Shown: positions 1 to 4,799 of the stretch, one piece after another
Layout: each line of letters begins with the position of its first letter
Numbering within the stretch: the first letter of the stretch is position 1
Assembly (NCBI GenBank): GCA_035446985.1
Contig: DAOTGG010000051.1
Coordinates: 1 to 6,605, forward strand
From: JAQUSX01 sp035446985
Lineage (GTDB): Bacteria > Bacillota > Clostridia > Christensenellales > CAG-314
Direction: 5' to 3'
Length of the DNA stretch: 6,605 bases
The notes under the pieces: generated by a model
Database searches by the model: none
Told to the model about the DNA's origin: nothing
The model's input: the letters and a program-made list of their open reading frames with translations, nothing else
Translations under genes and position numbers: made by a program

Positions 1-369
1 AGGACCTTCAAGATGAATACCTTTGATAATATCGTATTTTTCGGCGGCTTTTGAAATAATTTTTAGCTGTCTTACGATAATTTGCCAGTCGTCAGTCATA
101 ACGGTTGCCAAAATTCCGCCCACGCCGTTTGAGTAATAATATTCTAAAATTTTCGGTAAATTGGATTCATCTACCGTGTTAAAGTCGTATCCGTTTGCTC
201 CGTGCGTGTGTATGTCAAGTAATGCGGGCAAAACGATACAATCGCTCAGTTCGACCGTGTTTCCAGAGTTTGCGGTATCAAAATCAAATTTGCCTTGATT
301 CACGCAAAAATCAGTCTTAACGGCTTTGCCGTCAATGCACACAGTCGCGTTTAAAAATGTAGTTTTCAT
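1..369 (-). CDS. nagA: N-acetylglucosamine-6-phosphate deacetylase, N-terminal 123 residues (runs off left edge)
   Basis: NagA removes the acetyl group from N-acetylglucosamine-6-phosphate in the cytosol, giving glucosamine-6-phosphate and acetate for amino-sugar catabolism and cell-wall recycling. The minus-strand frame is open from the ATG at 369 to position 1, so only the first 123 residues are present. They hold the short N-terminal beta domain (residues 1-48), the amidohydrolase metal motif LLDIHTHG at 50-57, the stretch NGVGGILATVMTDD at 81-94, and the HLEGP motif at 119-123, whose glutamate is a metal ligand in this family. P-A replaces the more usual P-G just before the HxH motif. An in-frame ATG also lies at 378, but it sits inside the TATAAT box, so 369 is preferred. 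There is no ribosome binding site before either start. The gene is divergent from the ECF S component at 469. The family call is firm; the 3' part is not visible. Confidence 0.92.
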   Translation of the reverse strand, partial: MKTTFLNATVCIDGKAVKTDFCVNQGKFDFDTANSGNTVELSDCIVLPALLDIHTHGANGYDFNTVDESNLPKILEYYYSNGVGGILATVMTDDWQIIVRQLKIISKAAEKYDIIKGIHLEGP

Positions 370-376
370 ACCAGTC

Positions 377-405
377 ATTATAGCATTTATTGAATAAAAT
401 TAAAA
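377..405 (-). promoter_or_regulatory. Candidate nagA promoter
   Basis: Reading the minus strand, a perfect TATAAT occupies 382-377. With a 17-bp spacer the -35 position (405-400) reads TTTTAA, a weak match. The preferred nagA ATG (369) starts 7 bp past the -10 box, so transcription would start at or next to the start codon. The -10 box is convincing and the -35 is not. Confidence 0.5.
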
Positions 406-433
406 GAAAAAAATTATTACCGCGTCATTTATG

Positions 434-462
434 TTGACAATACCAACGCAATTTGATGTAAT
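434..462 (+). promoter_or_regulatory. Sigma-A type promoter of the first ECF S component
   Basis: A perfect -35 TTGACA (434-439) is followed by a 17-bp spacer and TGTAAT (457-462), five of six matches to the -10 consensus. Six bases separate the -10 box from the ATG at 469, so the predicted transcript begins at the start codon. Confidence 0.75.
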
Positions 463-468
463 AAATTT

Positions 469-1062
469 ATGAAAAAACAGTCAACATTAGTAACAGTAAC
501 GACCGCTATGCTCGTTGCGTTGGGAATACTGTTTCCCCAAATTTTTCACTTGATACCCGACGGCGGAACGCTGTTTTCCCCAATGCACATACCTGTGCTT
601 TTGTGCGGTTTGATATGCGGAAGTATGATGGGCGCATTGGCCGGTCTATTGATACCGGTTTTATCGTGTCTGATATTTCAAATGCCGCCTTTCCCGATGC
701 CGCTTATCCCAATGACGGCGGAGCTTATCGCGTACGGCTTTTTAGCGGGAATGTTTATGCGGTTATTTGACAAATTTAATAAAACCGCCAAAATTTCTTA
801 CATACTCGCATTGATTTTGGCTATGATATGCGGAAGAATAGTTTACGTTATCGCAAGAGTGATTTTACTGACTATTATTATGCCGTCGTTTGATTTGGGC
901 GTTTTGATAGCCGAGGCAGCGGCAAGCGCGTTTATCGCTACTTGGGCGGGAATAATAACGCAAATTATATTTATTCCTTTAGTTATGCTTGCGTTGAAAA
1001 AAGGACATATTCTCGAAAAATATCCTTATACGGAAAAATTAGCTAAAAGTACTAGTAAATAA
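469..1062 (+). CDS. ECF transporter S component, substrate unknown
   Basis: This is a 197-residue integral membrane protein, the usual size of the substrate-binding S subunit of energy-coupling factor importers. Hydrophobic segments lie at about 7-26, 41-70, 81-99, 108-132 and 143-175, with a charged, lysine-rich C terminus. The loop P-M-H-I-P at 38-42, the glycine-rich helix after it (GLICGSMMGALAG, 47-59), and M-P-P-F-P followed by AELIAYGFLAG (84-94) are typical of the vitamin-type S components that share a T subunit and ATPases encoded elsewhere. No T or ATPase gene is visible, so it would be a group II subunit. The substrate cannot be told from sequence; folate, pantothenate, pyridoxine and hydroxymethylpyrimidine types all remain possible. 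No ribosome binding site precedes the ATG and the promoter geometry suggests a leaderless mRNA. It lies upstream of, but is probably transcribed separately from, the B12 unit. Confidence 0.82.
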   Translation: MKKQSTLVTVTTAMLVALGILFPQIFHLIPDGGTLFSPMHIPVLLCGLICGSMMGALAGLLIPVLSCLIFQMPPFPMPLIPMTAELIAYGFLAGMFMRLFDKFNKTAKISYILALILAMICGRIVYVIARVILLTIIMPSFDLGVLIAEAAASAFIATWAGIITQIIFIPLVMLALKKGHILEKYPYTEKLAKSTSK

Positions 1063-1085
1063 AGCCGAAAACGACTATTTGACTA

Positions 1086-1115
1086 TTGACAAAAGCTAGC
1101 TTTCGGGAGTAATAT
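1086..1115 (+). promoter_or_regulatory. Candidate promoter of the cobalamin-riboswitch unit
   Basis: A perfect TTGACA at 1086-1091 is followed after 18 bp by TAATAT (1110-1115), a four-of-six -10 box. TATAGT at 1113-1118 fits the consensus better but is spaced too far. The start point would be near 1122, about 15 bases before the riboswitch P1 stem. The spacer holds the perfect 12-bp palindrome AAAGCTAGCTTT (1092-1103). Confidence 0.6.
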
Positions 1116-1136
1116 AGTTACGGAAAATTTAATACG

Positions 1137-1302
1137 TCTTAATAGGTCGCGTAAAAAGTTTACGCGTTAAAAGGGAATTTGGTGAGAAACCAAAACAGCC
1201 CCCGCTACTGTATCGGCTACAACTCCGACAATGCCACTGTATTTATTACGGGAAGGGTCGGACAAGGCAAGAAGCCGTTAGTCAGGAGACCTGCCATTAA
1301 GA
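1137..1302 (+). promoter_or_regulatory. Cobalamin (B12) riboswitch aptamer
   Basis: The conserved blocks of the cobalamin aptamer occur in order: AATAGGT (1141-1147), AAAAGGGAA then GGTG (1169-1184), CAGCCCCCGCTACTGT (1196-1211), GCCACTG (1233-1239), GGGAAGG (1250-1256), and GTCAGGAGACCTGCC (1281-1295). The P1 stem is visible: TCTTAAT (1137-1143) pairs with ATTAAGA (1296-1302). A hairpin CGCGTAAA/TTTACGCG (about 1149-1166) forms an internal stem. Known members bind adenosyl- or other cobalamins and usually lower expression of uptake or synthesis genes when B12 is abundant. Here it precedes a DUF4430 lipoprotein and an ECF S component, which points to corrinoid uptake. The open frame across it (1179-1367) is not a gene. 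Confidence 0.96.
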
Positions 1303-1318
1303 TAATTATTACCGCTTC

Positions 1319-1433
1319 GGAGGGAAGTAGCGTAAACGACGGTTTTCGTCATTTATCGCGCCGCTAAAAAATATTTTTTTTGGTGGTGTTACTTTTCTCC
1401 TTTATGAATGAATCAAATAAAGGAGATTTTTTT
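1319..1433 (+). promoter_or_regulatory. Riboswitch expression platform with mutually exclusive hairpins
   Basis: Four pairings can be drawn. Stem ii: GGAGGGAAGTAGCG (1319-1332) with TGTTACTTTTCTCC (1387-1400), 14 continuous pairs including four G-U. It encloses hairpin A (1333-1355, TAAA and GACG arms around a GTTTT loop with one mismatch) and hairpin B (CCGCTAAAAAA 1361-1371 with TTTTTTGGTGG 1376-1386, 11 pairs), making a three-way junction. The competing hairpin C pairs TCTCCTTTAT (1396-1405) with ATAAAGGAGA (1417-1426), burying the ribosome binding site, and is followed directly by seven T's (1427-1433) ending at the ATG. C and stem ii share 1396-1400, so they cannot coexist. How the aptamer feeds into this is inferred. 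Confidence 0.65.
1421..1426 (+). promoter_or_regulatory. Ribosome binding site of the DUF4430 lipoprotein
   Basis: AGGAGA (within ATAAAGGAGA) lies 7 bases before the ATG at 1434 and fixes that start over an earlier in-frame TTG at 1380. It is the 3' arm of a 10-bp hairpin, so its access is probably regulated. Confidence 0.85.
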
Positions 1434-1898
1434 ATGAAAAAACGCATCTTAGTTATCATTTTAGCTATCGTAATGGTATTTACCGCCATGTCTTTCACGG
1501 GTTGCAAAGCCTCGAACGAAACGTGTCAAATCACCGTTATTATCGGCGACAATACTTACAATCTCGAGACTGACTGCCGCACATTGCACGAAGTGTTGCA
1601 ACAGCTTTACGCCGACGGCACGATAGCGGCTTACGATTATTCGGGAACGGAGTTTTCGCCTTACGTTACAAAGGTTGACACCGTTGCGGACACTTACGCT
1701 GTTGATGCCCATTACATCGCTATTTTCCACAATATCGACGAGATGGCTTTGCAGACATTTAGTTCGGTCGACTATAAACCTATTACCATTGAACATAACG
1801 GCATAACGTTTTATTATTCTTACGTCGGAGTGGCGTTGCTACCCGTTGTCGACGGAGCCGTTTATTACATCTTCGCTACGACGGAATTTTATTATTAA
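1434..1898 (+). CDS. DUF4430 (transcobalamin-like) lipoprotein, predicted corrinoid-binding
   Basis: This 154-residue protein starts with a lipoprotein signal: positive MKKR, a hydrophobic core to residue 19, and a lipobox S-F-T-G-C with Cys24 as the lipidated residue. It would be anchored outside the cytoplasmic membrane. The rest (about 31-150) fits the DUF4430 fold, related to the C-terminal beta domain of transcobalamin and intrinsic factor: CQITVIIGDNTYNLE, then TLHEVLQQL (50-58), SPYVTKVDTV (75-84), YIAIFHN (94-100) and FYYSYVGVALLPVVDG (126-141). Cys31 and Cys48 could form a disulphide. The alpha-helical domain of animal B12 carriers is absent. Placement between a cobalamin riboswitch and an ECF S component suggests it captures B12 or another corrinoid for the transporter; that is inference from context. 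The ATG at 1434 is chosen because of its ribosome binding site and because the lipoprotein signal starts there. Confidence 0.82.
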   Translation: MKKRILVIILAIVMVFTAMSFTGCKASNETCQITVIIGDNTYNLETDCRTLHEVLQQLYADGTIAAYDYSGTEFSPYVTKVDTVADTYAVDAHYIAIFHNIDEMALQTFSSVDYKPITIEHNGITFYYSYVGVALLPVVDGAVYYIFATTEFYY

Positions 1899-1903
1899 AA
1901 TTT

Positions 1904-2461
1904 ATGCAAAATCCTATCGGTGAAAACAAAAATCACAGCGCAGCGACAAAAATCGCTTACATCGCTCTGTTTGCCGCAACTCTTACGGGCGGCAAGCTTG
2001 CGCTGTCTTTTTTACCGAATATCGAAATTGTCACTATTTTGATTTTAGTTTACGCAAGCGTTTTCGGTCTTTGGTACGTGTTGCCCGCCACGGTGGTTTT
2101 TTGCGTAACCGAGACGCTTTTGTATGGTTTCGGCACTTGGGTGGTATCTTATTTTATATACTGGAACCTTCTCGGAGTGCTGGCGTCGTTAGTTTTGAAA
2201 AAGCGCATTATGTGGCAGGCGTTGGTCTTAGCCGCCGTTTGCACGATATTTTTCGGCGTTTTAACGACGGCGGGGGACGTGTTGTGGGTATGTATAGGGC
2301 AGCAGGACGCTTCGATTTTTTTAAAACTTTTTGCCGCTAAATATACGCTTGGACTAACGTTTTACGCTTTGCATTTGGCGTCGTCAGTCGTTACCGTTTT
2401 GGTGTTATACAATCCTTTGTGCAGACTGCTCGAACGCATAAAAAACAAAACGCTATCCTAA
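1904..2461 (+). CDS. ECF transporter S component, predicted cobalamin/corrinoid uptake
   Basis: A 185-residue membrane protein of S-component size. After a hydrophilic N terminus (1-15) come hydrophobic segments at about 17-36, 42-62, 64-76, 78-97, 104-125 and 143-168. The stretch LPNIEIVTILILVYASVFG (37-55), followed by an FCVTETLLYGFGTW-type helix, is typical of a family of S components in clostridia. It lies 5 bases after the lipoprotein stop and shares the cobalamin riboswitch, so a corrinoid is the most likely substrate. The experimentally studied B12 S component CbrT is a functional parallel, but orthology is not shown here. No T or ATPase subunit is encoded nearby, implying a shared energising module. 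No ribosome binding site is visible before the ATG; translation may be coupled to the upstream gene. A terminator follows. The S-component call is good; the substrate rests on context. Confidence 0.8.
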   Translation: MQNPIGENKNHSAATKIAYIALFAATLTGGKLALSFLPNIEIVTILILVYASVFGLWYVLPATVVFCVTETLLYGFGTWVVSYFIYWNLLGVLASLVLKKRIMWQALVLAAVCTIFFGVLTTAGDVLWVCIGQQDASIFLKLFAAKYTLGLTFYALHLASSVVTVLVLYNPLCRLLERIKNKTLS

Positions 2462-2488
2462 GCGAAAAATAATCTTAAATAAAAAATG

Positions 2489-2520
2489 AATCCGTATTAT
2501 CAATGAATACGGATTTTTTT
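2489..2520 (+). terminator. Intrinsic terminator closing the B12 unit
   Basis: AATCCGTATT (2489-2498) pairs perfectly with AATACGGATT (2506-2515) around the 7-base loop ATCAATG. A run of T's extends to 2520. It follows the S-component stop by 27 bases. Confidence 0.92.
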
Positions 2521-2545
2521 ATTGCATACTTTTGGACAATAGGCA

Positions 2546-2574
2546 TTGCTTTGTACTTTAAACTATGTTATATT
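2546..2574 (+). promoter_or_regulatory. Candidate promoter of the degV-dnph1-tdk unit
   Basis: TTGCTT (2546-2551), a 17-bp spacer and TATATT (2569-2574) resemble a sigma-A promoter with a weak -35. The start point would be near 2581, giving a leader of about 23 bases that carries AGGAGG (2590-2595), 8 bases before the ATG. Confidence 0.55.
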
Positions 2575-2603
2575 AAACTCAGTTATTTTAGGAGGAATTA
2601 TTT

Positions 2604-3506
2604 ATGGTTAATTTTTTCGTTTCAACGGATAGCACTGCGGATCTTACCGCCAAAGAAGTCAAAAGTTTGGGCGTGGGTTTTTTGCCGCTCACTCTAACTA
2701 TCGAAAGAAACGGGCAGTTAGAATTTTTGCCCGACAACTTTCAAACAGAGCAGGATTATAAAGATTTTTTTAATTTACTAAGAGACGGAGTATCTATAAA
2801 AACGTCAATGAACAATCTTGACGTGCATCTGAATTATTTTACAAAACTTGCCGAAGAAGGTCACAGAAACGTATTGCACTTTACTATTTCTTACGGACTT
2901 GCGCCCACAATGGACGTTGCGCATAAGGCTATTGAGATAGTAAAAGAAAAATACCCCGATTTTTCCGTAAGGGTTGTTGAAAGCCATACCACCACGGTAG
3001 GACAAGGTATTCTTGTAAGAGAAGCATGCAAAATGCGCGACGAAGGCGCATCGGTTGAGCAAACGGAAGCATATGTAAACGAGTTAAAAATGCATATTCA
3101 GCATTACGTCGTCGTTGACGACTTGTTCCACCTTAAACGCGGCGGCAGAATTAGCGGCGCGGCTGCGGCAATAGGCACTTTGGCTCAACTCAAAGTCATC
3201 ATTAGCTTTGACAGAGACGGAAAACTTCAAGTTACAAAGAAAGTAATGGGCGGCAGAAAAAAAGCGATAAAGGCGATAACGGACGAATTTGCGAATTTCA
3301 CGACCAAAAAACCCGATTGTCATTGTATCGTTTGCCATACAGATAATGAAGAAGGGGCAAAAGAACTTGCGGCAGAATTGCACAACCGTTACGGCATAGA
3401 CAGCGAAATCCGTATGATAGGACCTACAATCGGTTGTCACGTAGGACCAGGAGCAATCGCTTACATATTTGTTGCGGACGAACTACGTCCCGAAATCATT
3501 AAATAA
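2604..3506 (+). CDS. DegV/FakB-family fatty-acid-binding protein
   Basis: DegV-family proteins bind a fatty acid; the FakB members present it to the kinase FakA, which makes acyl-phosphate for phospholipid synthesis. The 300-residue length matches the family. Family marks are the N-terminal STDSTADL (7-14), a TS pair (67-68) at the lipid-binding loop, FTISYGL (93-99), a glycine-containing ESHTTTVGQG segment (126-135), the signature DDLFHLKRGGRIS (172-184), and the C-terminal IGPTIGCHVGPGAIAYIF (272-289). Several sites differ from common FakB sequences: MNN follows the TS pair where proline-containing loops are usual, and YGLAPT stands where SGLSGT is common. Lipid specificity therefore cannot be assumed. 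No FakA-like gene is in the window. A strong AGGAGG precedes the ATG. It is the first gene of a compact unit with the DNPH1-like gene 6 bases downstream, although no metabolic link to nucleotide salvage is evident. Confidence 0.88.
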   Translation: MVNFFVSTDSTADLTAKEVKSLGVGFLPLTLTIERNGQLEFLPDNFQTEQDYKDFFNLLRDGVSIKTSMNNLDVHLNYFTKLAEEGHRNVLHFTISYGLAPTMDVAHKAIEIVKEKYPDFSVRVVESHTTTVGQGILVREACKMRDEGASVEQTEAYVNELKMHIQHYVVVDDLFHLKRGGRISGAAAAIGTLAQLKVIISFDRDGKLQVTKKVMGGRKKAIKAITDEFANFTTKKPDCHCIVCHTDNEEGAKELAAELHNRYGIDSEIRMIGPTIGCHVGPGAIAYIFVADELRPEIIK

Positions 3507-3512
3507 TATAAA

Positions 3513-3926
3513 ATGAAAATTTATTTTTGCGGTTCGATAAAAGGCGGCAGAGACCTTGTCGAGACTTACGCCGTTATAATAGATTTACTCAAAAAACACG
3601 GCGATGTTCTGACGGAACATATCGGCGACAGCAAATACGCGCTGAGCGGATACAGTCCGTCGCGCCAGGTTTTTTTACAGGATTCGGATTGGCTGAAATC
3701 CGCGGACGTCGTTGTCGCGGAGATTACCACGCCTTCGCTCGGCGTAGGGTACGAGCTTGGTTTAGCGGAAGCATTAGGCAAAAAAGTTTTTTGTCTTTAC
3801 CAAGCCGATAAAAAAGAAAAAATTTCTTCTATGATTTTGGGTAACAGTTATTTTAAGGTTTATCCGTATGAAAAGACCGACGAACTGCCAAAAATCATAA
3901 ATGAAATTATCTCGGGGGAGATTTAA
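3513..3926 (+). CDS. DNPH1/Rcl-like 2'-deoxynucleoside 5'-phosphate N-hydrolase (nucleoside 2-deoxyribosyltransferase family)
   Basis: Members of this branch cleave the N-glycosidic bond of deoxynucleoside monophosphates to a free base and deoxyribose 5-phosphate; human DNPH1 removes hydroxymethyl-dUMP from the nucleotide pool. The 137-residue protein shows the branch motifs in order: IYFCGSIKGGR (3-13, substrate/phosphate loop), VLTEH (32-36), DSDWL (57-61), ADVVVAEITTPSLGVGYELG (64-83) with Glu81 as the expected catalytic nucleophile, and ISSMILG (104-110), whose serine matches the phosphate-contacting region. The YFCGSI-GGR start and the PSLGVGYELG block are closer to DNPH1 than to the nucleoside-transferring enzymes, judged by eye. 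It follows degV by 6 bases without a visible ribosome binding site and overlaps tdk by one base (TAATG). Substrate preference is unknown; a deoxyribosyltransferase role is the main alternative. Confidence 0.85.
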   Translation: MKIYFCGSIKGGRDLVETYAVIIDLLKKHGDVLTEHIGDSKYALSGYSPSRQVFLQDSDWLKSADVVVAEITTPSLGVGYELGLAEALGKKVFCLYQADKKEKISSMILGNSYFKVYPYEKTDELPKIINEIISGEI

Positions 3927-4522
3927 TGTCACGACTTTATTTTAAATACGGCACTATGGGCAGCAGTAAATCCGCCCAGGCATTGATGGCAAAATTTAAT
4001 TACGAGCAAAAAGGAATGAAAGTTTTGCTTTTAAAACCGTCTTTGGACGACCGCGGCGACAGCGGCAAAAAGCATTATGTTCGTTCCCGTATCGGGTTAA
4101 AAAGCGAATGTAATATTTTTACGCCGTCGACTTCCATTATGAATTTATACAAAAAAATGGTTGAGCAAAACGGAAACTACGATTGCGTGATAGTGGACGA
4201 AGCGCAGTTTTGCACGCGCGAGCAAGTGGACGATTTTAAAACTATTACCAAAGATATACCCGTTTTGTGTTACGGATTGTTGACGAATTTTAAATGCGAG
4301 TTATTCGAGGGCAGTAAAAGAATAGTGGAACTTGCCGACTCTATGACGGAAATAAAATCCGTTTGCCGCTGCGGTAAAAAATCCACCGTAAACGCCAGAT
4401 TTATCAACGGCAAATGCGTGGACGAAGGTCCTGTGGTGTTTATCGGCGGTGACGAATCGTACGAAAATCTTTGCTACTGGTGCTGGCAAAAAGAGCTTGA
4501 AAAAGTGAAAAACCAAAAATAA
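3926..4522 (+). CDS. tdk: Thymidine kinase (type II, TK1-like)
   Basis: Tdk phosphorylates thymidine (and deoxyuridine analogues) with ATP to dTMP in the salvage pathway. The 198-residue protein has LYFKYGTMGSSKS at 4-16, where GTMGSSKS is the P-loop; then LDDRGDSGKK (40-49) and SRIGL (54-58), VIVDEAQF (88-95) with catalytic Glu92, VLCYGLLTNFKCELFEGS (113-130), and the zinc-site cysteines C147-x-C149 and C183-x-x-C186. IGGDESY (173-179) lies in the nucleoside-binding region. The overall pattern resembles the E. coli-type Tdk. The glycine that usually precedes the P-loop lysine is serine here. The start overlaps the DNPH1-like stop by one base, with GGGGGAG (3914-3920) five bases upstream, which indicates translational coupling. 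A terminator follows 45 bases after the stop. Confidence 0.94.
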   Translation: MSRLYFKYGTMGSSKSAQALMAKFNYEQKGMKVLLLKPSLDDRGDSGKKHYVRSRIGLKSECNIFTPSTSIMNLYKKMVEQNGNYDCVIVDEAQFCTREQVDDFKTITKDIPVLCYGLLTNFKCELFEGSKRIVELADSMTEIKSVCRCGKKSTVNARFINGKCVDEGPVVFIGGDESYENLCYWCWQKELEKVKNQK

Positions 4523-4566
4523 AACAACCTTTATTTAATAAGAATTACTGTGCAAAAATCAAAATT

Positions 4567-4593
4567 ACCGCCAAGACTTTGGCGGTTTTTCTT
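4567..4593 (+). terminator. Intrinsic terminator downstream of tdk
   Basis: ACCGCCAA (4567-4574) pairs with TTGGCGGT (4579-4586) around a GACT loop, followed by TTTTTCTT. It separates the salvage unit from sigG. Confidence 0.93.
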
Positions 4594-4739
4594 ATATTTT
4601 TTTCGATTAATTTTCTAAAATTCTATAAAAAATTTTTCAAAATTTTCACATTGTCAAAACTAAATAGAAGCAATTTTTTTAAGTATTTTTTTGTAATCTG
4701 TAAATATTTAAAAGAAGTTGTTTTTTACCTTATTTTACC
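4594..4739. other. AT-rich spacer with no visible gene
   Basis: This stretch is almost entirely A and T, with runs of T and A. An open frame across it (4579-4770) encodes a low-complexity Phe/Lys peptide, has no ribosome binding site and starts inside the terminator, so it is not taken as a gene. It may act as a curved or A-tract upstream region for sigG. Confidence 0.6.
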
Positions 4740-4768
4740 GCATAAATTTATTTATTTAAGCTCAAAAT
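4740..4768 (+). promoter_or_regulatory. Candidate sigma-F type promoter of sigG
   Basis: GCATA (4740-4744), a 15-bp spacer and GCTCAAAAT (4760-4768) resemble the forespore sigma-F pattern, recalled as G-Y-W-T-A and G-G-N-N-A-N-A-H-T. Only the second G of the -10 is missing. The start would fall near 4775, about 25 bases before the ATG. In Bacillus subtilis sigG is transcribed by sigma F. Confidence 0.45.
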
Positions 4769-4790
4769 AACAAGCAACATAAGAAAAAAA

Positions 4791-4794
4791 GGAG
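4791..4794 (+). promoter_or_regulatory. Ribosome binding site of sigG
   Basis: AAAGGAG with core GGAG (4791-4794) lies 5 bases before the ATG at 4800 and supports that start. Confidence 0.85.
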
Positions 4795-4799
4795 CGAAA

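Noticed and set aside
1073..1087. Direct repeat GACTATT (1073-1079 and 1081-1087)
   Set aside because: Only two short copies, partly overlapping the -35 box; likely chance.
1179..1367. Open frame of 62 codons on the plus strand
   Set aside because: It lies across the conserved blocks of the cobalamin aptamer and its platform; the sequence is explained by RNA structure and no ribosome binding site precedes it.
1330..1381. Hairpin at 1330-1359 plus the T8 tract at 1374-1381 as a simple intrinsic terminator
   Set aside because: The T tract is 14 bases away from the stem, and it pairs well with the A run at 1366-1371; the three-way-junction reading explains both.
1380..1433. N-terminal extension of the DUF4430 lipoprotein from a TTG at 1380
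   Set aside because: The 18 extra residues would precede the MKKR of a normal lipoprotein signal, and the ribosome binding site at 1421-1426 serves the ATG at 1434.
2503..2697. Open frame of 64 codons between the terminator and degV
   Set aside because: It starts inside the terminator hairpin, covers the promoter, and overlaps degV in another frame.
4579..4770. 63-codon Phe/Lys-rich open frame upstream of sigG
   Set aside because: Low-complexity product of AT-rich DNA, starts within the tdk terminator, no ribosome binding site.
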